A stretch of 64,000 nucleotides of DNA from SZAS-103 sp964640525 (GTDB taxonomy: Bacteria; Pseudomonadota; Gammaproteobacteria; Xanthomonadales; Xanthomonadaceae). The notes beneath the pieces were generated by a model. It made no database searches and was not told where the DNA came from. It saw nothing but the letters and a program-made list of their open reading frames with translations. The number at the start of each line of letters is the position of its first letter. Positions within the stretch are counted from its first letter, which is position 1. Below are positions 1-9,982 of this stretch, in pieces. A program made the position numbers and the translations under genes. The DNA is taken from assembly GCA_964640525.1 (NCBI GenBank), contig CAZXGS010000001.1, positions 62,001 to 126,000 of the forward strand, written 5' to 3'.

Positions 1-840
<840 letters not shown>

Positions 841-912
841 GCGGATCGGCCTGCGCAGGGGGGGCTTTGGCCACCCCGGATCAGATCCATCCACCTGGCC
901 GTTTGAAAGCAG

Positions 913-1225
913 CCTTCGACAGGCTCAGGGCGAACGGCTGAGGGTGGTTCGCTCGTGGTGAGCCAGTCGAGAACGAAGTTCGAGCATCCAAGAACCGTTC
1001 GTGGTGAGCCTGTCAATCTACACGCCATTTCGCGGCAACGATCGGCTGCCTCGGATCAGATCCATCTCCTTGCCATTTGCAAGCGCCCTTCGACAGGCTC
1101 AGGGCGAACGGTTGAGGGTGGCTCGTTCGTGATCCGAATTCGATCCACCCAAATATCCATTCGGAAGCGCCCTTCGACAGGCTCAGGGCGAACGGCTGAG
1201 GGTGGTTTGTTCGTGGCGAGTGTGT
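913..1225. repeat. Three dispersed repeat copies between ftsH and folP
   Basis: The 500-base gap between ftsH and folP holds three near-identical copies of a 25-bp sequence (CCTTCGACAGGCTCAGGGCG followed by AACGG) at 913, 1087 and 1171. Each is followed by a G-rich stretch and by a GTTCGTG-like half resembling the inverted form found elsewhere in this window. The sequence is imperfectly palindromic and non-coding. Related copies occur near 28737, 45571-46040 and 50661. I see no gene in this gap. Confidence 0.85.
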
Positions 1226-1347
1226 CGAGATCACGTCTCGAGCAACCAAGAATCCGCTCGTGTTGAACCAGCCCGCCCTCGATCTGGCCACGGAAACCAC
1301 ACCCTTATTTGGTGGCAAACTCCGGTGACCCCGAACCGGACTTGCCC

Positions 1348-2244
1348 ATGTTCGACCTCACCCCCACTCTCGACTGCGCCGGACGCACGCTCAAGCTCGA
1401 TGTCTCGCGGGTGATGGGCATCGTCAACGTCACCCCGGACTCGTTCGCCGATGGCGGCGAACATTCCACGGCCGAAGCGGCGATCGCGCACGGGCTGGTG
1501 TTGGCAGGGCAGGGTGCGGATCTGCTCGACATCGGTGGCCAGTCCACGCGTCCTGGTGCGGAGGAGGTGGCAGTCGAGGAAGAACTGCGGCGGGTGATCC
1601 CGGTGGTCCAGGCCTTGGCCAAACGCACGTCGCTTCCCATCAGCATCGACACGTCCAGGCCGGAGGTCATGCGTGCCGCCGCGGCGGCAGGCGCCGGAAT
1701 GATCAACGACGTCTTCGCCCTGCGCCGCGAGGGCGCGCTGGACGCCGCCGCGGATCTGAAGGTGCCGGTGGTGCTGATGCACATGCAGGGCGAGCCGCGC
1801 TCCATGCAGGACGACCCACGCTACGAGGATGTCGTTGCCGAAGTCCACCGTTTCCTCGCTGAGCGCATCTTCGCCTGCGAGATGAACGGCATCGCCAAGA
1901 AGAAAATCCTCGTCGATCCTGGCTTCGGCTTCGGCAAGACGCTCGAGCACAACCTCGCCCTGCTGCGCCAGATCGGCCGCTTCACCGACCTGGGCGTGCC
2001 GGTGCTCGCCGGCCTGTCGCGCAAGCGCATGATCGGCACCGTCACCGACCGTCCGCAAGGCCAGCGCGTGCACGGATCGGTGGCTGCGGCGCTGATTGCT
2101 GCGCAAGGCGGCGCGAAGCTGCTGCGCGTTCATGATGTCGCCGCCACCGTCGATGCGCTCAAGGTCTGGAACGCGGTGGCTGCCCAGGTCGTGCCCAAGG
2201 GCAAGGCCGCCACGACAACGCCCCGTTGGCACGACGAGGATTGA
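1348..2244 (+). CDS. folP: Dihydropteroate synthase
   Basis: Condenses 6-hydroxymethyl-dihydropterin pyrophosphate with p-aminobenzoate to give dihydropteroate in cytoplasmic folate synthesis; it is the sulfonamide target. All family motifs are visible: GIVNVTPDSFADGG near the N-terminus (pterin/Mg site), DIGGQSTRPGA, SIDTSRPEV, the MHMQG loop, DPGFGFGKTLEHN and GLSRKRMIG. From ATG 1348 the product is 298 residues, normal for the family. TTG 1309 and GTG 1312 are possible upstream starts, but they add residues unlike the family. ftsH-folP is a conserved order in gammaproteobacteria; here the two are 507 bp apart because of inserted repeats. pabB, pabC and folD lie elsewhere in the window. Confidence 0.96.
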   Translation: MFDLTPTLDCAGRTLKLDVSRVMGIVNVTPDSFADGGEHSTAEAAIAHGLVLAGQGADLLDIGGQSTRPGAEEVAVEEELRRVIPVVQALAKRTSLPISIDTSRPEVMRAAAAAGAGMINDVFALRREGALDAAADLKVPVVLMHMQGEPRSMQDDPRYEDVVAEVHRFLAERIFACEMNGIAKKKILVDPGFGFGKTLEHNLALLRQIGRFTDLGVPVLAGLSRKRMIGTVTDRPQGQRVHGSVAAALIAAQGGAKLLRVHDVAATVDALKVWNAVAAQVVPKGKAATTTPRWHDED

Positions 2245-2483
2245 TCCATGCGATCGGCCGCGTCGATCACGCGCGTCGGCATCGCGCGACGGCACACGTC
2301 ATGGGGATTCTGCTAGTGTGACGCCACGGCATGCTCAGGGGCTTGCACGCACGGACCACTCGCCGGCGCAGGGGAGTTGCAAATCGTCGCCGCGTTCGTC
2401 GTCCGCCGTACCACCGACACCGTGCAGGCACGGATCGAGGTGGCATGCCGCGTCCCACCACCCACCCCATGAAGGTCCGTTCC

Positions 2484-3515
2484 ATGCAAACCATCGCCTC
2501 CCGTCCCGCCATCCGCGCTTCCCGGCTGTTGCTGGCGCTTGCCTTGGCCGGTATCGCCACGACGGCATTCGGCGCCCCTGCCGAGAGCAAGGATCACGCC
2601 ATCTGGCGCGAGCTGGTCCACGCCAACCCGGCAACCAGCCACGGTTGTTTCCACACCACCTATCCGAGCACCAGTTGGGTGCGTGACGAATGTCGCCTGA
2701 TCCCGCGACGCTCGGTGACGCCGCCCTCGGTGCTCATCGATCCGAAGCTCGCCACCAAGGCAAAGGGCGCGACGGTCGGCAACGGGCACGACTACGCCAT
2801 TGGCGTGAATGGCCTCATCAGCCGCACGGTGGGAAGCTTCCCGGTCGTCGTCGGGGTGAAGAGCGAGTACTCCAACGGCGGCATTTCCGGCCCCAACGAG
2901 TACACCCTGCAGATCAACTCGCAATTCGCCGAGGGAACCGCCGCGTGCAACGGGGTGCCGGGCTGCCTTGCCTGGCAGCAGTTCATCTATTCCCCGGACT
3001 ATTACGAACAAGGAAGCGCGGCGGTGTTCATGCAGTACTGGCTGATCTACTACCAATCCACCGGGCTGAGCTGCCCTGACGGCTGGTGGGAGGACGGCTG
3101 GGGCGACTGCTACACCAACTCGGACTACTACATGCCGGCGCCCAATGTGCCGATCACCCAGTTGGGGAGCGAGAGTCTGTCCGGCTCGGCCGCGGCGGGC
3201 GGCAATGACACCGCCGTCTTTACCGTCGGTGACACCGCGTATTCCATCGACGCACCCGACAGCAAGGTTGGCCTGGCGTCGTGGTGGAATGCTTCGGAGT
3301 TCAACATCGTCGGCAACGCCGGCGGCTCGAAGGCGGTGTTCAACAAGGGATCGTTCCTGTTGACGAGAGTGGCGGTGAACGCGACCAACACCGCCAAGCC
3401 GACCTGCCTGCGCGACGCGGGCACGACCGGGGAGACCAACAACCTCAACCTGTCCAAGTACTGTGCGGCCTACAGCGCCCCCATGCCCTGGATCCGGTTC
3501 TCCCAGTCGAACTGA
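2484..3515 (+). CDS. Secreted protein of unknown function
   Basis: I do not recognise the family. The 343-residue product begins with a clear Sec signal peptide: Arg near the N-terminus, the hydrophobic run LLLALALAGIA, then a TAFGA cleavage region. The mature part is rich in Trp, Tyr, Ser and Asn and has several Cys (for example HGCF, DECR, CNGVPGC, LSCPDG and two near the C-terminus), suggesting a disulfide-bonded extracellular or periplasmic beta-rich protein. No catalytic signature could be named. ATG 2484 was chosen because AAGG lies 9 bp upstream and the signal peptide begins there; ATG 2469 is possible. It stands alone between folP and a convergent gene, with a strong hairpin after its stop. 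Confidence 0.75.
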   Translation: MQTIASRPAIRASRLLLALALAGIATTAFGAPAESKDHAIWRELVHANPATSHGCFHTTYPSTSWVRDECRLIPRRSVTPPSVLIDPKLATKAKGATVGNGHDYAIGVNGLISRTVGSFPVVVGVKSEYSNGGISGPNEYTLQINSQFAEGTAACNGVPGCLAWQQFIYSPDYYEQGSAAVFMQYWLIYYQSTGLSCPDGWWEDGWGDCYTNSDYYMPAPNVPITQLGSESLSGSAAAGGNDTAVFTVGDTAYSIDAPDSKVGLASWWNASEFNIVGNAGGSKAVFNKGSFLLTRVAVNATNTAKPTCLRDAGTTGETNNLNLSKYCAAYSAPMPWIRFSQSN

Positions 3516-3540
3516 CGCTGTACCTGCCGCGGCACCCCGC

Positions 3541-3578
3541 GCCTCCTGCCGGACGTCCGATCACGTCCGGCGGGAGGC
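3541..3578. terminator. Strong hairpin, possible terminator
   Basis: Two 16-base arms (3541-3556 and 3563-3578) pair with one G-T wobble around the 6-base loop CCGATC. It lies 26 bp after the stop of the secreted protein gene and in the gap between convergent transcription units. There is no clear T-run, so intrinsic termination is inferred; it could also only stabilise the 3' end of the mRNA. The rest of 3516-3747 shows nothing recognisable. Confidence 0.5.
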
Positions 3579-3747
3579 CGGTCACGAGCGTTGCAAACAC
3601 GACTGCATCCGGATCGCGCCGGAATCCCGAGCGCGCGCGGCAGGCGGCGGCCTAGGTCGCGCCATTGCGGCGAGCCGTGGCGCAGTCGACCTGCCGAAGC
3701 GGAAACACCCAGCCTGCGCGCAGCCAACGCCGCGTGTTCCGAAGCCT

Positions 3748-4884
3748 TCAGCGCGCTACCACGTACCCACCGGGTACACCCTTGGGCGAAAGTACGAGCT
3801 GCCAGAGCTGGTTGCGACGGGTGCGGAAGCTGGCCATCGAGGTTGCCAGGTAATACCGCCACATCCTCCGGAAGCGTTCGTCGTAGTGCTCCGGAAGCCG
3901 CGACCACGCGGATTCGATGTTGCTTCGCCAAGCCTGCAGGGTGAGGTCGTAGTCGGCACCGAAATTGTGCCAGTCCTCGATCACGAAGCGGCCTTCGACG
4001 GCGGCGGCGATCTGCCTGGCCGAGGGCAGCATCGAGTTCGGGAAGATGTATCGTGCGATCCACGGGTCGGTGTGATCGGTGCTGCGTTCGCCACCAATGC
4101 AGTGCAGCAGCGACAAGCCATCCGGCGCCAGGCAGCGGGTCACCGCATCGAAATAGGCAGCATAGTTGCGCACGCCCACGTGCTCGAACATGCCGATCGA
4201 CCACACGCGGTCGAAACGTGCCGCCTGGGCGTCGCCGCCGACCTCGTGGTAGTCCTGCAGCCGGAACTCGACCGGCAGGCCGCGGCACAGGTCACGGGCG
4301 TATTCGTACTGCTGCCTGGACAGGGTGATGCCGACCCCGTGCACCGCGTAACGCTCGATCGCGAACTTGAGCATCTCGCCCCAGCCACAGCCGATGTCCA
4401 GCACGCGCATCCCGGGCGCGAGGCCCATCTTGCGGCAGACCAGGTCGAGCTTGGCTTCCTGGGCAGCGTCGAGATCCCGCGCCTGCCGCCAGTAGCCGCA
4501 ACTGTAAACCAGGCGCTTGCCGAGCATGGCCGCGAACAGGTCGTTGCCGATGTCGTAATGCTGGCGCGCCACGGTCCATGCGCGCTGGCCATGCTGCAGG
4601 TTGAGCAAGCGCGCCTGCAAGGCGGCGACCATGTCGTCGAAGGTGCGCACGTGTTCATCGAGGTGTGCGCCGAGCAAGCGCGTGAAGCATTCGTCCAGCG
4701 CCGCGCAATCCCAGTGGCCGTCCATGTACGCCTCGCCAAGTCCCAGCGAGCCGTGCGCCAGCACGCGTGCGAACAGCGATTCGTCATGGACGCGCAGATC
4801 CCAGGCGTGCGGTCCGTCGATGGTGATGCCAGCCTCGGCGAGCAGTTCGCCGACGGCATGGCGCGGGCTGGTCATCCAGTCCAT
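3748..4884 (-). CDS. cfa: Cyclopropane-fatty-acyl-phospholipid synthase
   Basis: Adds a methylene group from S-adenosylmethionine across cis double bonds of membrane phospholipid acyl chains, typically in stationary phase or acid stress. The 378-residue product has an N-terminal lipid-binding part and a C-terminal class I methyltransferase fold with the SAM motif VLDIGCGWGEM near residue 160. LLHCIGGE and the FPNSMLPS region are typical of the family. Length matches the E. coli enzyme (382). The start ATG at 4884 has GGAGG 6 bp upstream; an upstream in-frame start at 4905 would have none. It is a single gene, convergent with the secreted protein and divergent from miaA. Confidence 0.93.
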   Translation of the reverse strand: MDWMTSPRHAVGELLAEAGITIDGPHAWDLRVHDESLFARVLAHGSLGLGEAYMDGHWDCAALDECFTRLLGAHLDEHVRTFDDMVAALQARLLNLQHGQRAWTVARQHYDIGNDLFAAMLGKRLVYSCGYWRQARDLDAAQEAKLDLVCRKMGLAPGMRVLDIGCGWGEMLKFAIERYAVHGVGITLSRQQYEYARDLCRGLPVEFRLQDYHEVGGDAQAARFDRVWSIGMFEHVGVRNYAAYFDAVTRCLAPDGLSLLHCIGGERSTDHTDPWIARYIFPNSMLPSARQIAAAVEGRFVIEDWHNFGADYDLTLQAWRSNIESAWSRLPEHYDERFRRMWRYYLATSMASFRTRRNQLWQLVLSPKGVPGGYVVAR

Positions 4885-5012
4885 GGCATGCCTCCTTCGC
4901 CGCAAGAATGCGTCGCGGCGGTCGTCCTCAACGTGTCGAACATGCGCGCGCCGGCATGCACATGGCCTGAACGTGGCCCTGGGTCATCCATGCAACGGGT
5001 AATCTGTCGCCC

Positions 5013-5984
5013 ATGCAACGCACCGACCAACGCCCGCCCGCGGTGGCGATCATGGGGCCCACCGCATCGGGCAAGACCGCGTTCGCGATTGCCCTGGCGC
5101 AGCGCCTGGGTGGAGAGATCGTCAGCGTCGATTCGGCGCTGGTCTATCGACGGCTGGACATCGGCAGCGCCAAACCCGACGCGGCGCAACGCGCGCTGGT
5201 GCCACACCACCTGCTTGACTTGCGCGAGCCGCACGAGAGTTTCAGTGCGGCGGAGTTCGCCGCGGCCGCGGATGCAGCGCTTTGCCGGATCGGTGCGCGC
5301 GGGCGTTTGCCCTTGCTGGTCGGTGGCACCGGGCTGTATTTCAGGGCGTTGCTGCGCGGCCTCGCACAAATGCCGGCATCCGCGCCAGGGGTGCGTGCCG
5401 CGATCGCCGACGAAGCACGGGTGCGCGGCTGGGATGCCATGCACTGCGAGCTGGCGGAGGTGGACCCGGCCGCGGCGCGGCGCATCCGCCCCGGCGATCG
5501 ACAGCGCATCGGCCGCGCGCTGGAAGTCTGGCGACTGACCGGCCGATCGATCAGCGAATGGCAGCAGGCCACCGTGCCGCGACGGTTTCCGTTCCGCGTG
5601 CTCAAGCTGATCCTCGCCCCGCGCGAGCGCAGCGTTCTGCACGCACGCATCCAACAGCGCATGGACACGATGCTGCGGGATGGGTTCCTCGATGAGGTGG
5701 CCGGCCTGCGCGCCGATCCGCACTTGCGCGCACACCCGGCGCCGCAGGACTTGCCCGCGCTGCGCGCAGTTGGCTACCGCCAGGCCTGGCAGTTCCTCGA
5801 TGGGCATGGCGATGCGCGCGGTTTCCGTGAACAGGCCATCGCCGCCACCCGCCAGCTCGCCCGTCGCCAGTTGACTTGGCTGCGCGGCGAGGTGGACGCG
5901 CGCTGGTTCGATCCGCAGACCGATGCGGCTGCGCTGGAGGATGCACTGGCGCTGTTTCTTGGCCGCAAACCTGTCGAGATGTAG
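5013..5984 (+). CDS. miaA: tRNA dimethylallyltransferase
   Basis: Transfers the dimethylallyl group to N6 of A37 in tRNAs reading UNN codons, improving decoding fidelity. The 323-residue product has the P-loop GPTASGKT near residue 15, the DSALVYRRLDIGSAKP substrate-binding segment (usually DS-Q-YR), PHHLLD, and the GGTGLYFRALL motif. In many gammaproteobacteria miaA directly precedes hfq-hflX; here about 6.5 kb (methyltransferase, two paralogs, merR-copA) separates them. The start ATG 5013 is the first in frame and gives the family N-terminus. Confidence 0.96.
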   Translation: MQRTDQRPPAVAIMGPTASGKTAFAIALAQRLGGEIVSVDSALVYRRLDIGSAKPDAAQRALVPHHLLDLREPHESFSAAEFAAAADAALCRIGARGRLPLLVGGTGLYFRALLRGLAQMPASAPGVRAAIADEARVRGWDAMHCELAEVDPAAARRIRPGDRQRIGRALEVWRLTGRSISEWQQATVPRRFPFRVLKLILAPRERSVLHARIQQRMDTMLRDGFLDEVAGLRADPHLRAHPAPQDLPALRAVGYRQAWQFLDGHGDARGFREQAIAATRQLARRQLTWLRGEVDARWFDPQTDAAALEDALALFLGRKPVEM

Positions 5985-6002
5985 GCGGCCTGCCCGCGCG
6001 CG

Positions 6003-6614
6003 TCATTGCTGCGGCGGCGTGGCCAGCTCCAGCGCCACCGCGGCCCGCGCCAGCCCCGGCATCAGGTAGGCGTGGGACCCGCCTGCGCTGAGCCCGGCCT
6101 GCGCGAACAGGCGCCGGTAGGTCGCCGCGCTGCGCAGCTTGAAACCCACGCGATCGCCCTCGATCCTGTCCCCGCGGCAGAACGCTTCGATCCATGCCAC
6201 CCCGCCGCACAATTCGGTGAACCCGGCCAGCCCGCGACGCAATTCGCCGATGTCCAGATAGTGGATGACATCCGCGCACACCAGCAGGTCCACGGGCGGC
6301 CCGAAGCGTAGCTCGCCCAGTTGCCCGAAGCGCGCCAGCCGCAGGTTGCGGGTGGGGCCGAAACGTGCCACGGCGTAATCGCTGGCATCCAGCCCGAGGT
6401 AGTCCAGCCCGGGCCGCAGTTTCAGCAGCGGTGCCCGCCATGCGCCCTCGCCACAACCCACGTCCAGCACGCTGCGAAGCGGCCGGCCGAGGTGGTATTC
6501 GGCCACCGCGACAGCCAGCGCGACCTTGCGGCGGAGCAGGGGTGCGTGACCTGCGGCGTGCTCGCCGGATCGGTACCAGCGGTCGAAATAGCCGCGATCG
6601 TAGTGCTTGCCCAT
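6003..6614 (-). CDS. Class I SAM-dependent methyltransferase, substrate unknown
   Basis: A 203-residue protein with a Rossmann methyltransferase core: SVLDVGCGEGAW (SAM motif I) near residue 48, LGLDAS (motif II, ribose-binding acidic end), and VDLLVCADVIHYL (post-motif III region). It starts with MGKHYDRGYFDRWYR, seen in small-molecule or lipid methyltransferases of this group. GGAGGG sits 4 bp before ATG 6614. It ends 18 bp from the convergent miaA stop. The substrate cannot be predicted from sequence. Confidence 0.82.
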   Translation of the reverse strand: MGKHYDRGYFDRWYRSGEHAAGHAPLLRRKVALAVAVAEYHLGRPLRSVLDVGCGEGAWRAPLLKLRPGLDYLGLDASDYAVARFGPTRNLRLARFGQLGELRFGPPVDLLVCADVIHYLDIGELRRGLAGFTELCGGVAWIEAFCRGDRIEGDRVGFKLRSAATYRRLFAQAGLSAGGSHAYLMPGLARAAVALELATPPQQ

Positions 6615-6728
6615 CGACCCTCCGGCGCCACCACGGCGCGTGGCGCATTATCCGTACCGACGCCTTCGCCCGCGCGGCCAGACGCATGTCGAACGGCTGC
6701 GCATCTTTCGCCGATCGCCCCCATGGTC

Positions 6729-6734
6729 GATAAT
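6729..6734 (+). promoter_or_regulatory. Candidate -10 element (GATAAT)
   Basis: GATAAT lies 35 bp before the start of the downstream paralog gene in the gap between divergent genes. No good -35 hexamer is evident. The same GATAAT motif occurs at a similar distance upstream of moeB and folD in this window, which supports it modestly. Confidence 0.3.
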
Positions 6735-6768
6735 TCCCGTCCGAAATACGGTGCGGTACGGCGTTTCC

Positions 6769-7971
6769 ATGACCATCACGCGGATCATCGACTGCATCGG
6801 CGCCAGTGACGAGGATGTCGCCCACCTGCGCCTGCTGTTGCGCTCGTCGATCATCCACCTGCAGGACGCCTGGCGTTGGGGCGCGGAAGCCAAGGCCGAC
6901 CTGGTGGTGGTGGATCCGCGCAGCCTGGTCGGTGACTCGGCCTTGCGCCGCACCCAGCGGCGCGGCGTGGCCTGGGCGCAGGTGATCGGCGCGGAGGACC
7001 CGACGCCGGACGGCCGCTACCTGCGCAAGCCGTTCCGGCGCGAGGAATTCGTCGCCTTGCTCAATGGCATAGGGCAGGGCAGCGGCGTGTTGCCGATGCA
7101 ACTGGTCACCCAGGGCGAGGATTTCTTCGACCTCGACCTGGGCGAGTCCCTGGACGAGGACGTCAACACGCCGGATTTCGACATCTCGCTGCTGCGCAGC
7201 GAACGCGAACGCGAGCAGGACGCCTTCGAGGCGCTGTTTCACCGCGACCCGCTCGAGGACAGCCCGCAATTCCTGATGCCCGAGTCGCTGGAAGAAGAAA
7301 CGCCGGTCCAGTTGATCCTCGACAGCACCGCGCGCAGCCAGTCGCAGGCGGCCGACCACGGCAACCCGTTCCAGCAGGGCGATGGAAGCGGCGGATTCGT
7401 CGATCCCGAATACCGTCGCAACGAGAGCTCGCGCGCGGACGAGTTGCAGTTGTTGCCGTTGACCGGATACCTGCAGCCGGGTGCGTTGGGTGGGCCGGCG
7501 GTGATCGGATTGCCAGGCGTTCCGGAGCTGGTGCTCGATCCCAAGAACGAAATGTTCCATTCCGAGGGCAAGCTGTCGGAGCTGGAGGCGTATTTTCGCC
7601 AGCCCCTGCGGCGCAGCGCGTGGAAGCGGCTGATCAACGCCGAACTCGCCCGCTGGCGCGATCGGGCACCCGGCAAGCCGTACCTGCGCCTGTTGTGGGC
7701 CGACCGTTACGTCAACTCGGGTGGCTACCTCGCCAAGCACCTCGATCCCGGCGGCATGTTCCGGATCAAGCGCTGGCTGGAGCTGGCCAACGATTACCCG
7801 CGCGCTTTTCGCGTCGGCGCCAACATGGGCGCGCCACGCCGCCTTGCCGACATCGCCCGCACCAGCGGCGTGCCGCTGGTCGAGGTGTTCGACATCGTCA
7901 ATGCCTACGACGCGATCGGCTACCTGGAATGGACGCGCCGCCAGCAGGCGGCACAGGACGGCAAGCCGTGA
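6769..7971 (+). CDS. Uncharacterised two-domain protein with receiver-like N-terminus (paralog 1)
   Basis: A 400-residue protein of unknown function. Residues 1-105 look like a degenerate response-regulator receiver: alternating strands and helices, ADLVVVDPRSL at the position of the phosphoacceptor strand, and YLRKPFRREEFVALL with the conserved Lys-Pro after the last strand. Residues about 110-235 are acidic and low in predicted order. The C-terminal ~165 residues contain LVLDPKNEMFH, PYLRLLWAD, YLAKHLDPGGMFR, NDYPRAFRVG and EVFDIVNAYDAIGYLE, all shared with the next gene. It stands 275 bp upstream of that paralog. A signalling or motility role is a guess. Confidence 0.7.
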   Translation: MTITRIIDCIGASDEDVAHLRLLLRSSIIHLQDAWRWGAEAKADLVVVDPRSLVGDSALRRTQRRGVAWAQVIGAEDPTPDGRYLRKPFRREEFVALLNGIGQGSGVLPMQLVTQGEDFFDLDLGESLDEDVNTPDFDISLLRSEREREQDAFEALFHRDPLEDSPQFLMPESLEEETPVQLILDSTARSQSQAADHGNPFQQGDGSGGFVDPEYRRNESSRADELQLLPLTGYLQPGALGGPAVIGLPGVPELVLDPKNEMFHSEGKLSELEAYFRQPLRRSAWKRLINAELARWRDRAPGKPYLRLLWADRYVNSGGYLAKHLDPGGMFRIKRWLELANDYPRAFRVGANMGAPRRLADIARTSGVPLVEVFDIVNAYDAIGYLEWTRRQQAAQDGKP

Positions 7972-8246
7972 GCAAGGCGGGCAGGATGGGCTCCGCGTCG
8001 TTTCCGCGCCGCCAGGATTTCGCTGCGGGAACATGCTTGGCGGTCGTCGGGCTTGACGGTCGTCGGGCTGTCGCCGGAAGATCGGGCCCTTCATCGACGG
8101 TGTTCCAAGGGGTTGCCGCGATGGAGACGGTTGCAGGCGTGAGAAGCGGCGCGGCGTCGTTGTCTGCGCCCCCGGGGAACGAATCCTTGGCCAAACCATC
8201 TTCCCGTTGCCGGTGAACGACGCCAGTTGCTTCCACGCCCAAGGCC

Positions 8247-9392
8247 ATGTCCAAGACCCAGGTCATCCAGTGCATCGGCACCCACGAGGACGAAACCGCG
8301 CAGTTGCGGGTTCTCGTGCGGGTATTGCGCGAGGATTTGAAAGAGGAATGGATCTGGGGTACCGAAGCCAAGGCCACCCTGGTCATCGTCGATCCGATCC
8401 GGCTGATCGGCGAGGCGGCGCTGCGCAGGGCGAACCAGCGCGGCGTGGTGTGCGCGCAGATCATCAACGAGGAAGACCCCAAGCCGGCTGAAGGTTTGTT
8501 CCTGCGTCGGCCGGTCAGCCGCGAGGCGATGCTGGAGTTGATGAACCTGGTCTCCGACGGCGGGCCTGCGCCTCCACCCGACGAGTGGCGCGATGAATAC
8601 CTGGAACTGGATCTGGGTGGCGTGGACCTGACCACGCTGGAGGCGGCGCATCCGGGCGTGTTTTCCTACGACACGCCACCGGAATCCGTCGTGCAGGCAG
8701 CCGCCGAGCCGGTGCGACAGCCCGCCCCGCAGACGACGACCAACGCGCAGCCACCGAACCAGGCGGCGCCTGCAGCCGGTGCGGGTGCGACGGAAGTTTC
8801 CGCAACCGAGCGCGAGGTCCGCAAGCAGATCGACGCCATCCACGGTGGCGCAGCACGCCACGTCGCCGACGCCGAAGCCAAGTACCCGCTGATCTTCTAC
8901 CTGGAAAAAGGCTTTTTCAGCGGGCCGGCGCGCATCGAGTTGCCCGGCATCCCGACGTTGGTGATCGACCCGGACGAGGAAGTCTTCCTCGCGCGCGGAT
9001 TGCTGCGCATGCTGGAACCGTATGCCACCGAAGCGCTGCGCTTCAGCGACTGGAAGCTGCTGACCGAACCGGAGTGGGAGCACGTCCGCCGCACGGCATC
9101 GGCTCGCCCGTACCTCAGGCTCAAATGGATGGACAGCTTCATCCATTCCGACGGTTTCCTGGCCAAGCACCTGGACCCCGGTGCGAGTTTCCGCCTCAAC
9201 AACCGTCTTGACCTTGCGGGCGACTACCCGCGCGCGTTCCGGGTTGGAACCCACATGACCATTCCGCGCAAACTGCACGAGGTGGCGCGGATGAGCGCGG
9301 TGGGTCTGGCCGAGGTGTTCGATGTCGTCAACGCCTACGAGGCGATCGGTTACGTGGAAACGGTAGGCGACAGGACGTCGACGCGGCGATGA
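8247..9392 (+). CDS. Uncharacterised two-domain protein with receiver-like N-terminus (paralog 2)
   Basis: A 381-residue paralog of the preceding gene with the same layout. The N-terminal part begins with TQVIQCIGTHEDET, matching TRIIDCIGASDEDV of paralog 1, and ends with FLRRPVSREAMLELM; the receiver-type Lys-Pro has become Arg-Pro. A Pro/Ala/Gln-rich linker covers about residues 150-190. The C-terminal domain keeps PYLRLKWMDSFIHSDGFLAKHLDP, GDYPRAFRVG and AEVFDVVNAYEAIGYVE. Such an arrangement implies local duplication. The gap between them (7972-8246) has no recognisable gene. Function unknown. Confidence 0.7.
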   Translation: MSKTQVIQCIGTHEDETAQLRVLVRVLREDLKEEWIWGTEAKATLVIVDPIRLIGEAALRRANQRGVVCAQIINEEDPKPAEGLFLRRPVSREAMLELMNLVSDGGPAPPPDEWRDEYLELDLGGVDLTTLEAAHPGVFSYDTPPESVVQAAAEPVRQPAPQTTTNAQPPNQAAPAAGAGATEVSATEREVRKQIDAIHGGAARHVADAEAKYPLIFYLEKGFFSGPARIELPGIPTLVIDPDEEVFLARGLLRMLEPYATEALRFSDWKLLTEPEWEHVRRTASARPYLRLKWMDSFIHSDGFLAKHLDPGASFRLNNRLDLAGDYPRAFRVGTHMTIPRKLHEVARMSAVGLAEVFDVVNAYEAIGYVETVGDRTSTRR

Positions 9393-9529
9393 CGGACGGC
9401 CCGCAGCGTCCGGAGTGAGCGGGCGGGAAGCGTCCGCAAGACAGCCGCGCACGCAGCGCACGGCATGCCCATGAGCGAGCACTGGAACCACGCTCGGCCA
9501 AGGCCAACGCGTGGTGCTGGCGCACCCAC

Positions 9530-9561
9530 TTGACTCTGGAGCCGGGTCCAGGGTTCAGACT
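9530..9561 (+). promoter_or_regulatory. MerR-type promoter/operator of the merR-copA pair
   Basis: TTGACT (9530-9535) is a -35 candidate. After an unusually long spacer of 20 bp comes the weak -10 candidate CAGACT (9556-9561). The spacer holds a dyad with 8-base arms, ACTCTGGA and TCCAGGGT (9533-9540 and 9547-9554), one mismatch. A 19-20 bp spacer filled by a dyad is the hallmark of promoters activated by metal-sensing MerR proteins. It lies 21 bp before the merR start, so the regulator probably controls its own operon. Confidence 0.6.
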
Positions 9562-9581
9562 TGGGTCCAGGGAGGCCCGCC

Positions 9582-9982
9582 ATGACCACGTGGAGCATCG
9601 GCCAGTTGGCCAGGAGCGCCGGCGTTGCGATCGACACCGTGCGCCATTACGAGCGTGAACGGCTGCTGCAGCCGGCTGGTCGGCTGGCGTCCGGTTACCG
9701 CCGCTATGGAGCGGCGGAGCTGCGCCGCCTGCGCTTCATCCTGCGCGCCAAGGCATTGGGATTCAGCCTGCGCGACGTGCGCGGTTTGCTCGCGCTCGGC
9801 GACGCGGAAGACGTCGCCAAGGTGCGCCAGGCGGCACAGGAGCGCTTGGCCGACGTGGAGCAGCGGATCGTGCAGTTGCGCCGCGTCCGCGACGGCCTGC
9901 GCAAGCTCGTGCAGGCTTGCCCGGGGCACGGGCGCCCGGCGTCATGCCCGATCCTGCAGGCACTCAACCAGGACGACGCGCC

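Noticed and set aside
3463..5538. A 691-residue forward ORF
   Set aside because: It is antisense to cfa and runs into miaA in another frame; it has no family motif and the reverse-strand gene is clear.
5602..8199. An 865-residue reverse ORF
   Set aside because: It covers miaA, the methyltransferase and paralog 1 in other frames; Arg/Ala/Pro-rich composition is typical of a GC-rich shadow.
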